Source: Bacteriovoracales bacterium
Lineage (GTDB): Bacteria; Bdellovibrionota; Bacteriovoracia; Bacteriovoracales; Bacteriovoracaceae
Direction: 5' to 3'
DNA: 32,549 bases
Assembly: GCA_030149295.1 (NCBI GenBank)
Contig: JASBRV010000126.1
Coordinates: 1-32,549, forward strand
Part shown: positions 6,777 to 15,504 of the stretch, piece after piece
How the letters are laid out: each line of letters begins with the position of its first letter
How positions within the stretch are numbered: the first letter of the stretch is position 1
The notes under the pieces: model-generated
The model's database searches: none
The model's input: only the letters and a program-made list of their open reading frames with translations
Told to the model about the DNA's origin: nothing
Translations under genes and position numbers: made by a program

Positions 6777-9700
6777 ATGACTATTACTGCTCAAACTTTT
6801 CAAAATGACATTCATCGCACAGAGGTCACCCTGCACTTTGAGGATGGAACTTCCTTCGAAGCCTGGACCAACTTTCCCCAGGACCACCCACTTCTCAAAG
6901 AAGGTATCTGGGGTGAATCTGCCTTCACGACAGGAATGAGCGGTTACCAAGAGACCATGACTGATCCCTCTTTTTTAGGTCAGCATATTATTTTTTCCAC
7001 TTCCCATGTGGGAAATTATGAAAGTGATGACAGGCTCATGCAATCCAAGAAATGTCATGCCACGGCCCTCATCGCCCGCCACTTTTCACCCAATACTTTT
7101 TTAAATCAAATTATCAAAGAAGAAGAGATTCCCCTCATCCATGGTCTGGATACTAGAGCTTTGGTTAAATTTCTCACCAAAGGAGAATGTTCTCATAAAT
7201 CGGTCATCACTCTTAAAGGTGACAAACCAACAGCAAATGACTTTAAAGAGGCCTCACTTCATTGCAATGACCTTAAAAGAGTCTCCATCCCTGATCCTAT
7301 GGTCATACGTGAGGGGGACAACCCCATCGTCTTAATCGACTATGGCTGTAAAGAGGCCATTAAAAACTATCTCCTAGAAATGGGACATCCCATGGTGGTC
7401 CTACCCTTTGATACTAAAGCCTCTGAGGTCATCGCTTATAGCCCACGCCTCATCTTTCTCTCCAATGGCCCAGGTGATCCAAGAGAGTACAAGGAACAAG
7501 TCTCTGTAGTGAGCGAACTTCTTAGCGCCAACGTGCCAATACGTGGTATTTGCTTAGGTCACCAACTTCTTACCTTGGCCCTAGGTGCACAAACCGTCAA
7601 AATGCCTTTTGGTCAAAGGGGAATGAATCACCCCATTTTAGACCATGTTAGTGGTGAGATTCTTATTACCAGCCAAAATCACGGTTACGCCAGTGATGAA
7701 GAGTCTTTAAAAAATATTGCTAAAAATAATCCTCTAGGAAGAGAAGTCTTTATAACTCATCGCTCATTATTTGATCAGACAGTAGCTGGCATGGCGAGCA
7801 CTGATCACTTCATGAAGTCTGTGCAATATCACCCCGAGGCAAATCCTGGCCCTGCGGATGGCTTTAAGTTTTTTGAAGAAGTAGAAAACTATCTAAAGGG
7901 AGAGAAGGCTCCCCTTGTCGATCTCAACAAATTAGAAAGTCTTATTGATTTACAAAAACCAATTAAAAAGGAAATTCCCTATAAAAAGATACTTCTTATC
8001 GGATCTGGCCCCATAAAAATTGGACAGGCCTCTGAATTTGATTATTCGGGAACTCAAGCTTGTAAATCACTAAAAGAAATCGGCATTGATGTGGTCCTAC
8101 TCAATTCAAACCCCGCAACCATTATGACTGATGCGGATATGGCCCACAAAACCTATATTGAGCCCATTACCAAAGAGACCATAAAAAAGATTATTGAAAA
8201 AGAAAATGTCGATGCCGTGCTTTCTACTATGGGCGGCCAAACGGCCCTCAATATGTGTATTGAGCTCGAAGAAGATGGATGGTTAAGTCAAAGAGGAGTC
8301 GATCTCCTCGGTGCGAGAGTCGACACCATCAAAAAGACTGAAGATAGGGACCTTTTTTCAGAAGAGTTAGCAGGACTGGGTTATCAAACGGGAAAACGCT
8401 TTCATGCTACAAGCGAAAATGAAGCCCTTCTTTTAGCAAGTTCTAAGGTTGGTTTTCCTCTCATTATCCGACGAGACTTTGCCCTTGGAGGAAAGGGAGC
8501 AGCCCTCGTTCATAGTGAAGAGGAGTTGAAAGAAGTCTTTCAAACCACAGATGTTCAGTTTCCTATCACAATGGAGAAGTCACTCCTGGGCTGGAAGGAA
8601 ATCGAACTCGAAGTCATGGTGGATAAAGAAAAGAGTGGTGTCATCATTTGTTCCATTGAAAATATCGACCCTTGTGGCATTCATACCGGAGACTCAATCA
8701 CAGTTGCTCCGGCCCAGACCATTAGTGATCGCTGTTATCAAAAAATGAGAACCATCTCCCTTACCGTGGCTAAGCACATGGGTGTCGTTGCCGGTGGGGC
8801 TAACGTACAATTTGCTGTCAATCCTCATGATGAAGACGATATTGTTGTTATCGAGATGAATCCTCGAGTTTCTCGTTCCTCTGCCTTAGCATCGAAGGCA
8901 ACAGGTTATCCTATTGCTAAAATCTCTGCCCTTTTAGCGGTTGGTTATACTCTTAAGGAGATCCTCAACGACATCACAAAGGCTTCACCCGTCGCCTTCG
9001 AACCGACCCTCGATTATGTTGCCGTCAAAATCCCCATTTTTCCCTTTAATAAGTTTCCCACTAGCTCTCAAGTACTGGGACCTCAAATGCGCTCAGTTGG
9101 TGAAGTGTTAGCGCTTGGTGGTTCTTTTAACGAAGCTTTTTTAAAGGCACTACGTTCTTTGGAGATGGGACTTGAAGTACCCAGTCTTATGCAACTCAAG
9201 TCCACGCCGATTGACATGGACCTCGAGTATCTTAAATCCAGACTACGTGAACCTAAGAGTTTATGCCTGCTCACTTGTCTTGAGGCCATCCGTAAAGGGA
9301 TGAGTGTTGAAGAAGTACACAAAATCACCAATATTACTCCATGGTTTTTAGAGCAAGTTCAAGATATATGCACATTTGAAAACCGCATTCAAAAAAATCC
9401 AGATGAACTCTTTACGACCAATGCTATGACGGCGGCAAAAAGATTTGGTCTGAGTGACAAATACCTCGCCTTTCTCACAGACAAAGGTCAAAAGGAAATA
9501 CTCGCCTTTCGCTTTGATCATAAGATTTTTCCCATCTATAAAGCTGTGGACACATGCTCTGGTGAATTCCCCGCCCAGACTCCTTATTTCTACTCTACTT
9601 ATAATCAAGAAAATGAGGCCACACCATGGAATGATTCTCAAGAAAGAATCGCCATCATGGGCTCAGGACCCAATAGAATTGGTCAAGGAATTGAGTTCGA

Positions 9701-11231
9701 CTATTCTTGTGTTAAGGCCTGTCAGCGTTTAAGAGAAAAGGGCATCAAAGCGGTGATGATTAATTCAAACCCTGAAACCGTATCAACTGACTATGATAGT
9801 TCCGATCGTCTTTATCTCTCTCCTCTTTTTAGTGAAGACTTATTTGATATTTTTCTTAACGAAAATCCAAATGGTATCATCGCCTCTTTCTCGGGACAAA
9901 CGGGGATTGGCGTGCGTGAGCATATCGAAAAAACATTTCGCGCTGACTTTAAAACATTTAATTTTCTAGGGCCAAGTCTTGATGTTCTTGAACAAACTGA
10001 GGATAGAAAACTCTTTTATCGAGTAACGAAAAAAGTTGAGCTTTCCCACACTAAATCTAAAATGGTTCAAGGCTTTAAAAATCTGGTGGACGCCATGACG
10101 GAAATAGGCATGCCCGTCATTATTAGACCCAGCTATGTCATCGGTGGTGAATCTATGTACATCTTTCATAGCCATGATGATATCAACCATCTTCCGGAAT
10201 CATTTAAGAATCAATTGAAAAACTCAGACACCACTTTTCAAATAGAAAGCTATCTAGAGGACGCTCTTGAATATGATGTCGATCTCATTCGTGATAAAGA
10301 AGGCAATTGTGTTTTCACGGTTTGTGAACATATTGAACATGCAGGTGTCCACTCTGGAGATTCAGGAATGATTTCCCCTCCCGTTATTTTAACGAGTAAG
10401 CTTTATGATCGCATGAAAAAGATTTCCGAAGACCTCGCCAATGAGCTTGAAGTAATCGGTCCCATTAACTTTCAATACGCCGTAAAAGATGAGGAAATTT
10501 TTTGTATCGAAGCCAATCCAAGAGGTTCCCGAACCCTGCCCTTTCTTTCTAAGGCCTACGATATAAGTTTGCCCCAGATTGCAACTGATGCCATGATGGG
10601 TGAAACGATCAAGCCATGGCATCGCCAAACAAGCCCCTTCTTTGCGGTTAAACAATCCACCTTTCCTTTTGATCGTTTTCTTAAAGACAATATTATCCTC
10701 GGACCTAAAATGCGCTCGACGGGTGAGACCATGGGACTTGATAGGGATAAAGATAAAGCACTTTTAAAATCTTATTTAGGTAACTACCCCAATCTAGAAG
10801 GACCAGGGAAGATTATGATTTCCCTGGCGGACAAAAATAAAGAAATTCTTCTTCCCTATCTCAAACCCCTCAAAGGCATAGGCATTGAATTTGTTGCCAC
10901 CCCAGGTACAGCTGAATATATCCGCCGCCAAGGAATTCCTTGTGAAAGTGTGGCCAAGCTAATGGATGGAAAAGAAGAGAATATTGTTGAAGCCCTAAAA
11001 GACAGTAGTATTCGCATGGTTTTCAACACCCCTAAGAACACGGGAAAATCTAAGTCAGATGGTGAAATTATTAGAAATCATGCCATAGCCCATGGAATTC
11101 CTTGTTTTACTCGAAAAGAAAATATCAAGGCCGTCATGGAGGCCCTGATTGGAACTAAGGCCAGTGGCGACGGCACTCTACAACCCCTTAGTCTTCAAGA
11201 TGCTCATAATGACAAAGGACTTTTTGCATGA
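6777..11231 (+). CDS. carAB: fused carbamoyl-phosphate synthase, small plus large subunit
   Basis: Makes carbamoyl phosphate from glutamine, bicarbonate and two ATP. One frame of 1484 residues joins both subunits that are normally separate in bacteria. Residues 1-~375 are CarA, ending in a class I glutaminase with Cys259 (GICLGHQLL), His352 and Glu354 (HPEANPGP). After a ~25-residue linker, CarB begins with LLIGSGPIKIGQ near 403. It has the carboxyphosphate half, an oligomerisation region, the carbamoyl-phosphate half from IMGSGPNRIGQG (~958) and an MGS-like allosteric domain from about 1344. In the first ATP-grasp the usual IIRPSFTMGGSG loop reads IIRRDFALGGKG, which is unusual; the second half keeps IIRPSYVIGGES. 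The ATG at 6777 is chosen because GGAG lies 9 nt upstream; the open frame extends to a TTG at 6723. Its stop overlaps the pyrF start by 4 nt. Confidence 0.95.
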   Translation: MTITAQTFQNDIHRTEVTLHFEDGTSFEAWTNFPQDHPLLKEGIWGESAFTTGMSGYQETMTDPSFLGQHIIFSTSHVGNYESDDRLMQSKKCHATALIARHFSPNTFLNQIIKEEEIPLIHGLDTRALVKFLTKGECSHKSVITLKGDKPTANDFKEASLHCNDLKRVSIPDPMVIREGDNPIVLIDYGCKEAIKNYLLEMGHPMVVLPFDTKASEVIAYSPRLIFLSNGPGDPREYKEQVSVVSELLSANVPIRGICLGHQLLTLALGAQTVKMPFGQRGMNHPILDHVSGEILITSQNHGYASDEESLKNIAKNNPLGREVFITHRSLFDQTVAGMASTDHFMKSVQYHPEANPGPADGFKFFEEVENYLKGEKAPLVDLNKLESLIDLQKPIKKEIPYKKILLIGSGPIKIGQASEFDYSGTQACKSLKEIGIDVVLLNSNPATIMTDADMAHKTYIEPITKETIKKIIEKENVDAVLSTMGGQTALNMCIELEEDGWLSQRGVDLLGARVDTIKKTEDRDLFSEELAGLGYQTGKRFHATSENEALLLASSKVGFPLIIRRDFALGGKGAALVHSEEELKEVFQTTDVQFPITMEKSLLGWKEIELEVMVDKEKSGVIICSIENIDPCGIHTGDSITVAPAQTISDRCYQKMRTISLTVAKHMGVVAGGANVQFAVNPHDEDDIVVIEMNPRVSRSSALASKATGYPIAKISALLAVGYTLKEILNDITKASPVAFEPTLDYVAVKIPIFPFNKFPTSSQVLGPQMRSVGEVLALGGSFNEAFLKALRSLEMGLEVPSLMQLKSTPIDMDLEYLKSRLREPKSLCLLTCLEAIRKGMSVEEVHKITNITPWFLEQVQDICTFENRIQKNPDELFTTNAMTAAKRFGLSDKYLAFLTDKGQKEILAFRFDHKIFPIYKAVDTCSGEFPAQTPYFYSTYNQENEATPWNDSQERIAIMGSGPNRIGQGIEFDYSCVKACQRLREKGIKAVMINSNPETVSTDYDSSDRLYLSPLFSEDLFDIFLNENPNGIIASFSGQTGIGVREHIEKTFRADFKTFNFLGPSLDVLEQTEDRKLFYRVTKKVELSHTKSKMVQGFKNLVDAMTEIGMPVIIRPSYVIGGESMYIFHSHDDINHLPESFKNQLKNSDTTFQIESYLEDALEYDVDLIRDKEGNCVFTVCEHIEHAGVHSGDSGMISPPVILTSKLYDRMKKISEDLANELEVIGPINFQYAVKDEEIFCIEANPRGSRTLPFLSKAYDISLPQIATDAMMGETIKPWHRQTSPFFAVKQSTFPFDRFLKDNIILGPKMRSTGETMGLDRDKDKALLKSYLGNYPNLEGPGKIMISLADKNKEILLPYLKPLKGIGIEFVATPGTAEYIRRQGIPCESVAKLMDGKEENIVEALKDSSIRMVFNTPKNTGKSKSDGEIIRNHAIAHGIPCFTRKENIKAVMEALIGTKASGDGTLQPLSLQDAHNDKGLFA

Positions 11232-11935
11232 AGCTTCTTCCTTCTCAAAAAACTATGGTTGCCCTCGATAATATGAACAAAGAGGAGCTCAACCAATTTG
11301 TAAAAGGGCTCCCCCGTGAGTTACCTCTGGTAAAAATTGGTTTAGAACAATTCTTGGCCCATGGAAAAGACTTGGTCGAGAGAATGAGCAAGGATTATGA
11401 TAAAGAAATCTTTCTTGATCTAAAGCTTCACGACATCCCCAATACAGTGGCAAAGGCCATCACTTCTCTTCAGGGATTGCCGATTCGATTTCTTACGGTT
11501 CACCTCAGTGGTGGTAGGGCCATGCTGGAAGCGGCTCAAGAAGTGCGTGATAAATATTTTCCTCAACTCAATATTCTTGGGGTTAGCTATCTCACCTCTC
11601 TTGATAAAGCAGACCTGAAAGAGCTCTTTCATTATAGTGAAGATGCTATAGAAAGCGCCTTTCAACGTTTTTTTGATCTAGCCGATGCCACATCCACCCA
11701 AGGTGTAGTTTGTTCCGCCTTTGAAGCGAGTATGGTAGGAAATAGAAATCTTATCAAAGTCTGTCCCGGTATTCGTTTTTCTGATGAAATAGAGGGGGCC
11801 AAATTAGGCGACCAAAAGAGAGTCATGAGCCCAAAAGAGGCATTTGATCATGGGGCTGACTATTTGGTGATGGGAAGAAGCTTAACTCAAGCGACGAATC
11901 TCAAGGCTCGAATTGAGCAATTAAATGGTCTGTAA
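11228..11935 (+). CDS. pyrF: orotidine 5'-phosphate decarboxylase
   Basis: Decarboxylates OMP to UMP, the last step of de novo pyrimidine synthesis. The 235-residue protein shows the PyrF signature: VALDN near the N-terminus, LDLKLHDIPNT with the catalytic Lys and Asp, the phosphate-binding CPGIRFSDE and MGRSLTQA at the end. The length is normal for the short bacterial form. The start ATG overlaps the carAB stop as ATGA, so expression is translationally coupled to the synthase. Its own end overlaps by 15 nt the stop of the convergent lipoprotein gene on the other strand; no terminator is visible between them. Confidence 0.95.
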   Translation: MKLLPSQKTMVALDNMNKEELNQFVKGLPRELPLVKIGLEQFLAHGKDLVERMSKDYDKEIFLDLKLHDIPNTVAKAITSLQGLPIRFLTVHLSGGRAMLEAAQEVRDKYFPQLNILGVSYLTSLDKADLKELFHYSEDAIESAFQRFFDLADATSTQGVVCSAFEASMVGNRNLIKVCPGIRFSDEIEGAKLGDQKRVMSPKEAFDHGADYLVMGRSLTQATNLKARIEQLNGL

Positions 11936-12760
11936 GTCTCTTATGATTTTTACCCAATAATCAATTTTCTTAATGAGATGGACTTTTTGTTCTTTGGATA
12001 AAGTTTTATGAATTTTGTGGAGAAAAGTGGCGGCCTTTTGACGCCAAACTTTATAAGAATCTTTCTCACGCCATGAGTGAAAATAGGCCTTCAATTGTTC
12101 TTCTCTTTGTGACTTCTTTTGGCCATTATCAGAGGTTTCTTCCAATATATTAATAAAGTTCTTCACTCTTAAAACAGAGTGAGCATATCTTGCTCTAGGC
12201 GAATAGATGAGTTCATTTAAGTTCTTGTCTAAGAGAGCAGATTGTTCATCGCTGACGCCCCCTAAGAAGTCCTCTAAATTGTCCAACCACTGTTTTCTTT
12301 TTTTCTCACGCAACTCTTTTGCCGCTAGGGTTAACTCTTCTTTTCTCTCTTCTATTTTACGATTAAGAAGAACTTTTGAACGTTCAATCTGCTCCTCCTT
12401 GAGAGTCACAAGGAGTGGTAGTACACGATCACTGAGGGGAAGAACTGTTTCATAATAAAGAGTTCTTCCCTTTTCGAGATGCTTAGTGATGACCTCGGCT
12501 TCTACGGGAGAGCTTACATCTTTTTTAAGTTGAACAAGAGCATTCTCGTAACGAGAGAGCATTGTTTTTTGATGCCAATCCATATAATCCAAAAGGATAA
12601 CCTTTAACTTCTTTTGCTCAGGCCCATAAAGTTTAACTACCTTTAAGATTCTCTTTTTAATGAGCCAATCGGCGTAGCGATAACCAATTTCAGGCAGGGA
12701 GCATCCACTGAGAGAAAAAATTGCACTAAAAAAAAGAATTTTGGCCATGAAATATTTCAT
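11921..12760 (-). CDS. DUF6279-like lipoprotein
   Basis: A 279-residue lipoprotein: signal sequence MKYFMAKILFFSAIFSLSGC with a lipobox ending at Cys20. The mature part is almost wholly helical and very rich in Lys, Glu and Arg. The section YRYADWLIKKRILKVV, a following W-H (DYMDWHQKT) and the LSRYENALVQL stretch match the pattern I recall for DUF6279, a family of uncharacterised proteobacterial lipoproteins. AAGGA lies 5 nt before the ATG. It ends inside the pyrF terminal codons on the opposite strand (15-nt overlap) and starts 18 nt after the gsk stop, so it is likely cotranscribed with gsk. Probably periplasmic and membrane-anchored; function unknown. Confidence 0.7.
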   Translation of the reverse strand: MKYFMAKILFFSAIFSLSGCSLPEIGYRYADWLIKKRILKVVKLYGPEQKKLKVILLDYMDWHQKTMLSRYENALVQLKKDVSSPVEAEVITKHLEKGRTLYYETVLPLSDRVLPLLVTLKEEQIERSKVLLNRKIEERKEELTLAAKELREKKRKQWLDNLEDFLGGVSDEQSALLDKNLNELIYSPRARYAHSVLRVKNFINILEETSDNGQKKSQREEQLKAYFHSWREKDSYKVWRQKAATFLHKIHKTLSKEQKVHLIKKIDYWVKIIRDLQTI

Positions 12761-12778
12761 TTCATTCCTTCAAAGAGA

Positions 12779-14077
12779 TTAAAGATCCCAATAAGACTCC
12801 TCTAAAGAGTCCTCTTTTTCAGGTAAACCTTTAGAGAGTCGAGGGGAGTTTTGATTGAGAACTTCAAAGCTCGCGCGATTGGCATACTTTGCAACCTGGT
12901 GCACGGAAGAATAAGTCAAAAACTCACCCTTATGCTTGGGACTAGTGGGTACCAAAAGGCGATGATAGCTATTGGCCGAAAGATCATGAAGAACAGCACT
13001 TAAGGCAGCATCTCCTGCCCCATTAGTATTTTCGATTCTTCCCGGTCCTCCCATAAAGGGATTAATGTGTGTGAAGATCTTTTTTGGTTGCTCACAATCA
13101 CGTTTTCTCATAGCACGGGAGTATTCATATTTATTGTAATTGGCAATTGATTTGGAATGGAGAACATCCTTCGTGTGACGTAAATACTCTTCATCGCAGT
13201 ATGAACCCAAATAAAGACCACTTTTCCCTACCGTCAATAAGGCCATATCTGTGTAGTTAAGGACTTTTTCAAGAGCAAGAAGAGGATCATCTTCTTCCAT
13301 AAGAAAGCTCACTTCTTCTTCATTACCTGCCATAATAGTGACGTAGGATTTGATAAAATCAATAAGAAAACTCTTGTTTTCGCGAATGATACCAGCAGTA
13401 CCAAGAGAAAGAACAACGGGAACATTACTTTCTTTAGCGAGACTTACCGCTTTTATGGTCGCCTCAAAAATAGGACTCTTCTTATCACGCAAAAGATAGG
13501 TTGAAATCAGGAGAGCGCTTGCTCCTTTGACCACTTCTTCCGGAATATAATCACTAGAGAGCTCATTCATTATTCCTTTACCAATGACAAAGCTTCTCTC
13601 TTTATCAGGTGTGATCAAACACATCGCCCTGGCCATAGGACCTTTGCAAGGTTTTAAATAACTAAGATCCACATGAGAGTTGGTAGTGCAAATATACTTA
13701 TAGGCATAATCACCCACTTGAATATTTCTATTAATCGCGCCTAGGGCAACACAATCATCATCCGCTAAAACAGCGTAGTTATGCAGGGTATTTCCTGTTG
13801 AGCCACCAGCAAATTCACCAACGATACGCCCCGAATCTTTGAGCTCTTGATAAATTTTTTCAACAACCTCTGAATCACCAATCTGGCTTTCACCTTTGAT
13901 AAGGTCATATTGCAAAAGGTAGCTCTCATCGACGCGGGCTTCAATATCAACGATGAGCTGATCGATGCCGACGACATACACTCTTCCCCTTTCCACAAGA
14001 TTTCTTTCTAAAGGTGTACGAGTCTCTTCAGACACAGGAAAGTAGTGTTTGGTTTTACGTTTTCCAGGAAATTTCAT
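12779..14077 (-). CDS. gsk: inosine-guanosine kinase
   Basis: Phosphorylates guanosine and inosine to GMP and IMP in purine salvage; PfkB-type sugar kinase fold. The 432-residue protein aligns end to end with the E. coli enzyme as I remember it: it opens MKFPGKRKTKHYFPV and keeps VVGIDQ, FAGGSTGNTLHNYAVLADD, NTNGAGDAALSA (the anion hole and catalytic Asp, near 350), SYHR, SKGLPEKEDSLEESYWDL at the end. Such close likeness to a mainly gammaproteobacterial gene is unexpected if the host is a Bdellovibrionota and hints at transfer. A TTGACG-17-TATCAA promoter ends 6 nt before the ATG. Its AAGGGA touches the start codon and is too close to act as a normal ribosome site, so the mRNA may be leaderless. 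The downstream lipoprotein gene is probably in the same transcript. Confidence 0.96.
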   Translation of the reverse strand: MKFPGKRKTKHYFPVSEETRTPLERNLVERGRVYVVGIDQLIVDIEARVDESYLLQYDLIKGESQIGDSEVVEKIYQELKDSGRIVGEFAGGSTGNTLHNYAVLADDDCVALGAINRNIQVGDYAYKYICTTNSHVDLSYLKPCKGPMARAMCLITPDKERSFVIGKGIMNELSSDYIPEEVVKGASALLISTYLLRDKKSPIFEATIKAVSLAKESNVPVVLSLGTAGIIRENKSFLIDFIKSYVTIMAGNEEEVSFLMEEDDPLLALEKVLNYTDMALLTVGKSGLYLGSYCDEEYLRHTKDVLHSKSIANYNKYEYSRAMRKRDCEQPKKIFTHINPFMGGPGRIENTNGAGDAALSAVLHDLSANSYHRLLVPTSPKHKGEFLTYSSVHQVAKYANRASFEVLNQNSPRLSKGLPEKEDSLEESYWDL

Positions 14078-14083
14078 TCCCTT

Positions 14084-14112
14084 TTGATAAGCCTATCGAC
14101 TCTCCCCGTCAA
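14084..14112 (-). promoter_or_regulatory. promoter of gsk, leaderless geometry
   Basis: On the minus strand TTGACG (14112-14107), a 17-nt spacer and TATCAA (14089-14084) are followed after exactly 6 nt by the ATG of gsk at 14077. Transcription would start at or next to the start codon. Confidence 0.55.
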
Positions 14113-14150
14113 CCGCCGATGAATAAAATGAAAAGCTTTTACAGGAGTGC

Positions 14151-15437
14151 CTAATCTAAAATAAGCTTCTTAGGACCCTCTTTTTTGGTGCTCCCTTCAT
14201 CTTTGGCCTTTTGAAGATAGAAATTGACCTTATCTTTTTTCGTTTTAAATTGATCAAGTCCTGGATTGATTTCTTCGGCTTCTAAAATGGCCCTCGCCCT
14301 TTTCTCTTCTTCCTTTTTGAGGCGCTCTATTTTCTCTTGAGGGGTCTCTTCGAGCTGATCCAAAATCTGAGAAAAGTTGGAGCCGTAAACCTCAAGAGCG
14401 TAATTATAAAAGGGGTCGAGAAAGACCTTGTCATTCTTTCCTCGCTCCATGAATTGAATGGCCTGACGGAGAAATTGTTTCGATTTCTTGTTATGACTAA
14501 AGGCAGCAAACAAATAGGTAAGGCCATGCGGCGTGAACTTTTCAGAATAAGGAAGCTTTTGAAAACTGGCATAAATGGGAATAGAGCTATCCTTAGAGCT
14601 TTCTTTATAATTCAGGACATCAAGTAAACGCTGCCTATATTTCTCTGCAGGAAAATCATCATTTAGAGTTCGCATTTCTATGGGGTAAATGAACTCTCCC
14701 CTCAGATAAAAGAACACCTCCTGTAAGTATTGGCTAGGTTTACCTTCTCTTTGTTCATCATCGACAATCTCAGCAATTCCTATTGCCTTCTTTTCCCAAA
14801 ACTGAATATTTTTCATTTTTTGCGGCAAATACTTAGCTCGCATAGACAAAATAAAAAGATCATACACCATCTCACTCAGTGGTATCTGAAAGGGACTTAC
14901 TAATTCAAACCAACCTGGCGTCTTTAAATAAGGAGCGCCATAAAGATTTTTCCTAAACATGTCCTTCCAGACCTCTCCTAAGCCATCCCTAAAAATTCTT
15001 CTCTCAAAAACAGGTAAAGAAAAGAGGAGATGTTTGTGAAGATCAAGACGAAAGGGAATGGCCTTATGGAAGATCACTTGATTGATCTCTTCTTTATCGT
15101 AATTAAGAATTTTGTATCCAAAGCGATGATCACTATTTTCCCGGTAGATAATAGGTGAAACAAGAAAGCTTGGGTGTTTGACAGGAAAAGGCACGACAAA
15201 ATCATTAAAATGAAGGTCCTCCCACAATTGCCTCTCATCACTGGTGACTCCGGCCATACGAAAGAGCTTGTAATCTTGACCTAAATAGAATTTGTCGCTC
15301 ATTTTTCGAAGAGACAAAAAGCGGCTATTAACACCTTTTGACATAGCTTCTTGATAGAAATGATAAGGAATTCTTAATAAGGCCAGGTATCCAAAAACAA
15401 GAGCTAACAGGGTAATTAAGGGTAAGAATTTCTTCAT
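14151..15437 (-). CDS. unknown membrane-anchored protein
   Basis: A 428-residue protein I do not recognise. The N-terminus (LPLITLLALVFGYLALLRI, about residues 5-23) is a signal anchor or uncleaved signal peptide. The large following part is aromatic and Lys-rich, with mixed helix and strand character, and no cysteine pattern. From about residue 365 it turns into a highly charged helix (EKIERLKKEEEKRARAILE), a likely coiled coil, then a Lys-rich end. It is probably anchored in the inner membrane with the bulk in the periplasm. No ribosome site precedes the ATG, but TATAAT ends 6 nt before it. The gsk start is 73 nt downstream and has its own promoter. Confidence 0.7.
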   Translation of the reverse strand: MKKFLPLITLLALVFGYLALLRIPYHFYQEAMSKGVNSRFLSLRKMSDKFYLGQDYKLFRMAGVTSDERQLWEDLHFNDFVVPFPVKHPSFLVSPIIYRENSDHRFGYKILNYDKEEINQVIFHKAIPFRLDLHKHLLFSLPVFERRIFRDGLGEVWKDMFRKNLYGAPYLKTPGWFELVSPFQIPLSEMVYDLFILSMRAKYLPQKMKNIQFWEKKAIGIAEIVDDEQREGKPSQYLQEVFFYLRGEFIYPIEMRTLNDDFPAEKYRQRLLDVLNYKESSKDSSIPIYASFQKLPYSEKFTPHGLTYLFAAFSHNKKSKQFLRQAIQFMERGKNDKVFLDPFYNYALEVYGSNFSQILDQLEETPQEKIERLKKEEEKRARAILEAEEINPGLDQFKTKKDKVNFYLQKAKDEGSTKKEGPKKLILD

Positions 15438-15443
15438 AAGAAT

Positions 15444-15449
15444 ATTATA
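15444..15449 (-). promoter_or_regulatory. -10 element placed for a leaderless start
   Basis: A perfect TATAAT on the minus strand ends 6 nt before the ATG at 15437. The -35 position holds GAGAAA, a weak match, and no Shine-Dalgarno is present. Confidence 0.4.
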
Positions 15450-15504
15450 GCGAAGCCCTTGGTGAATTTCTCATCTTTTTTTAGGAAATGACGATCAGTA
15501 AGCG

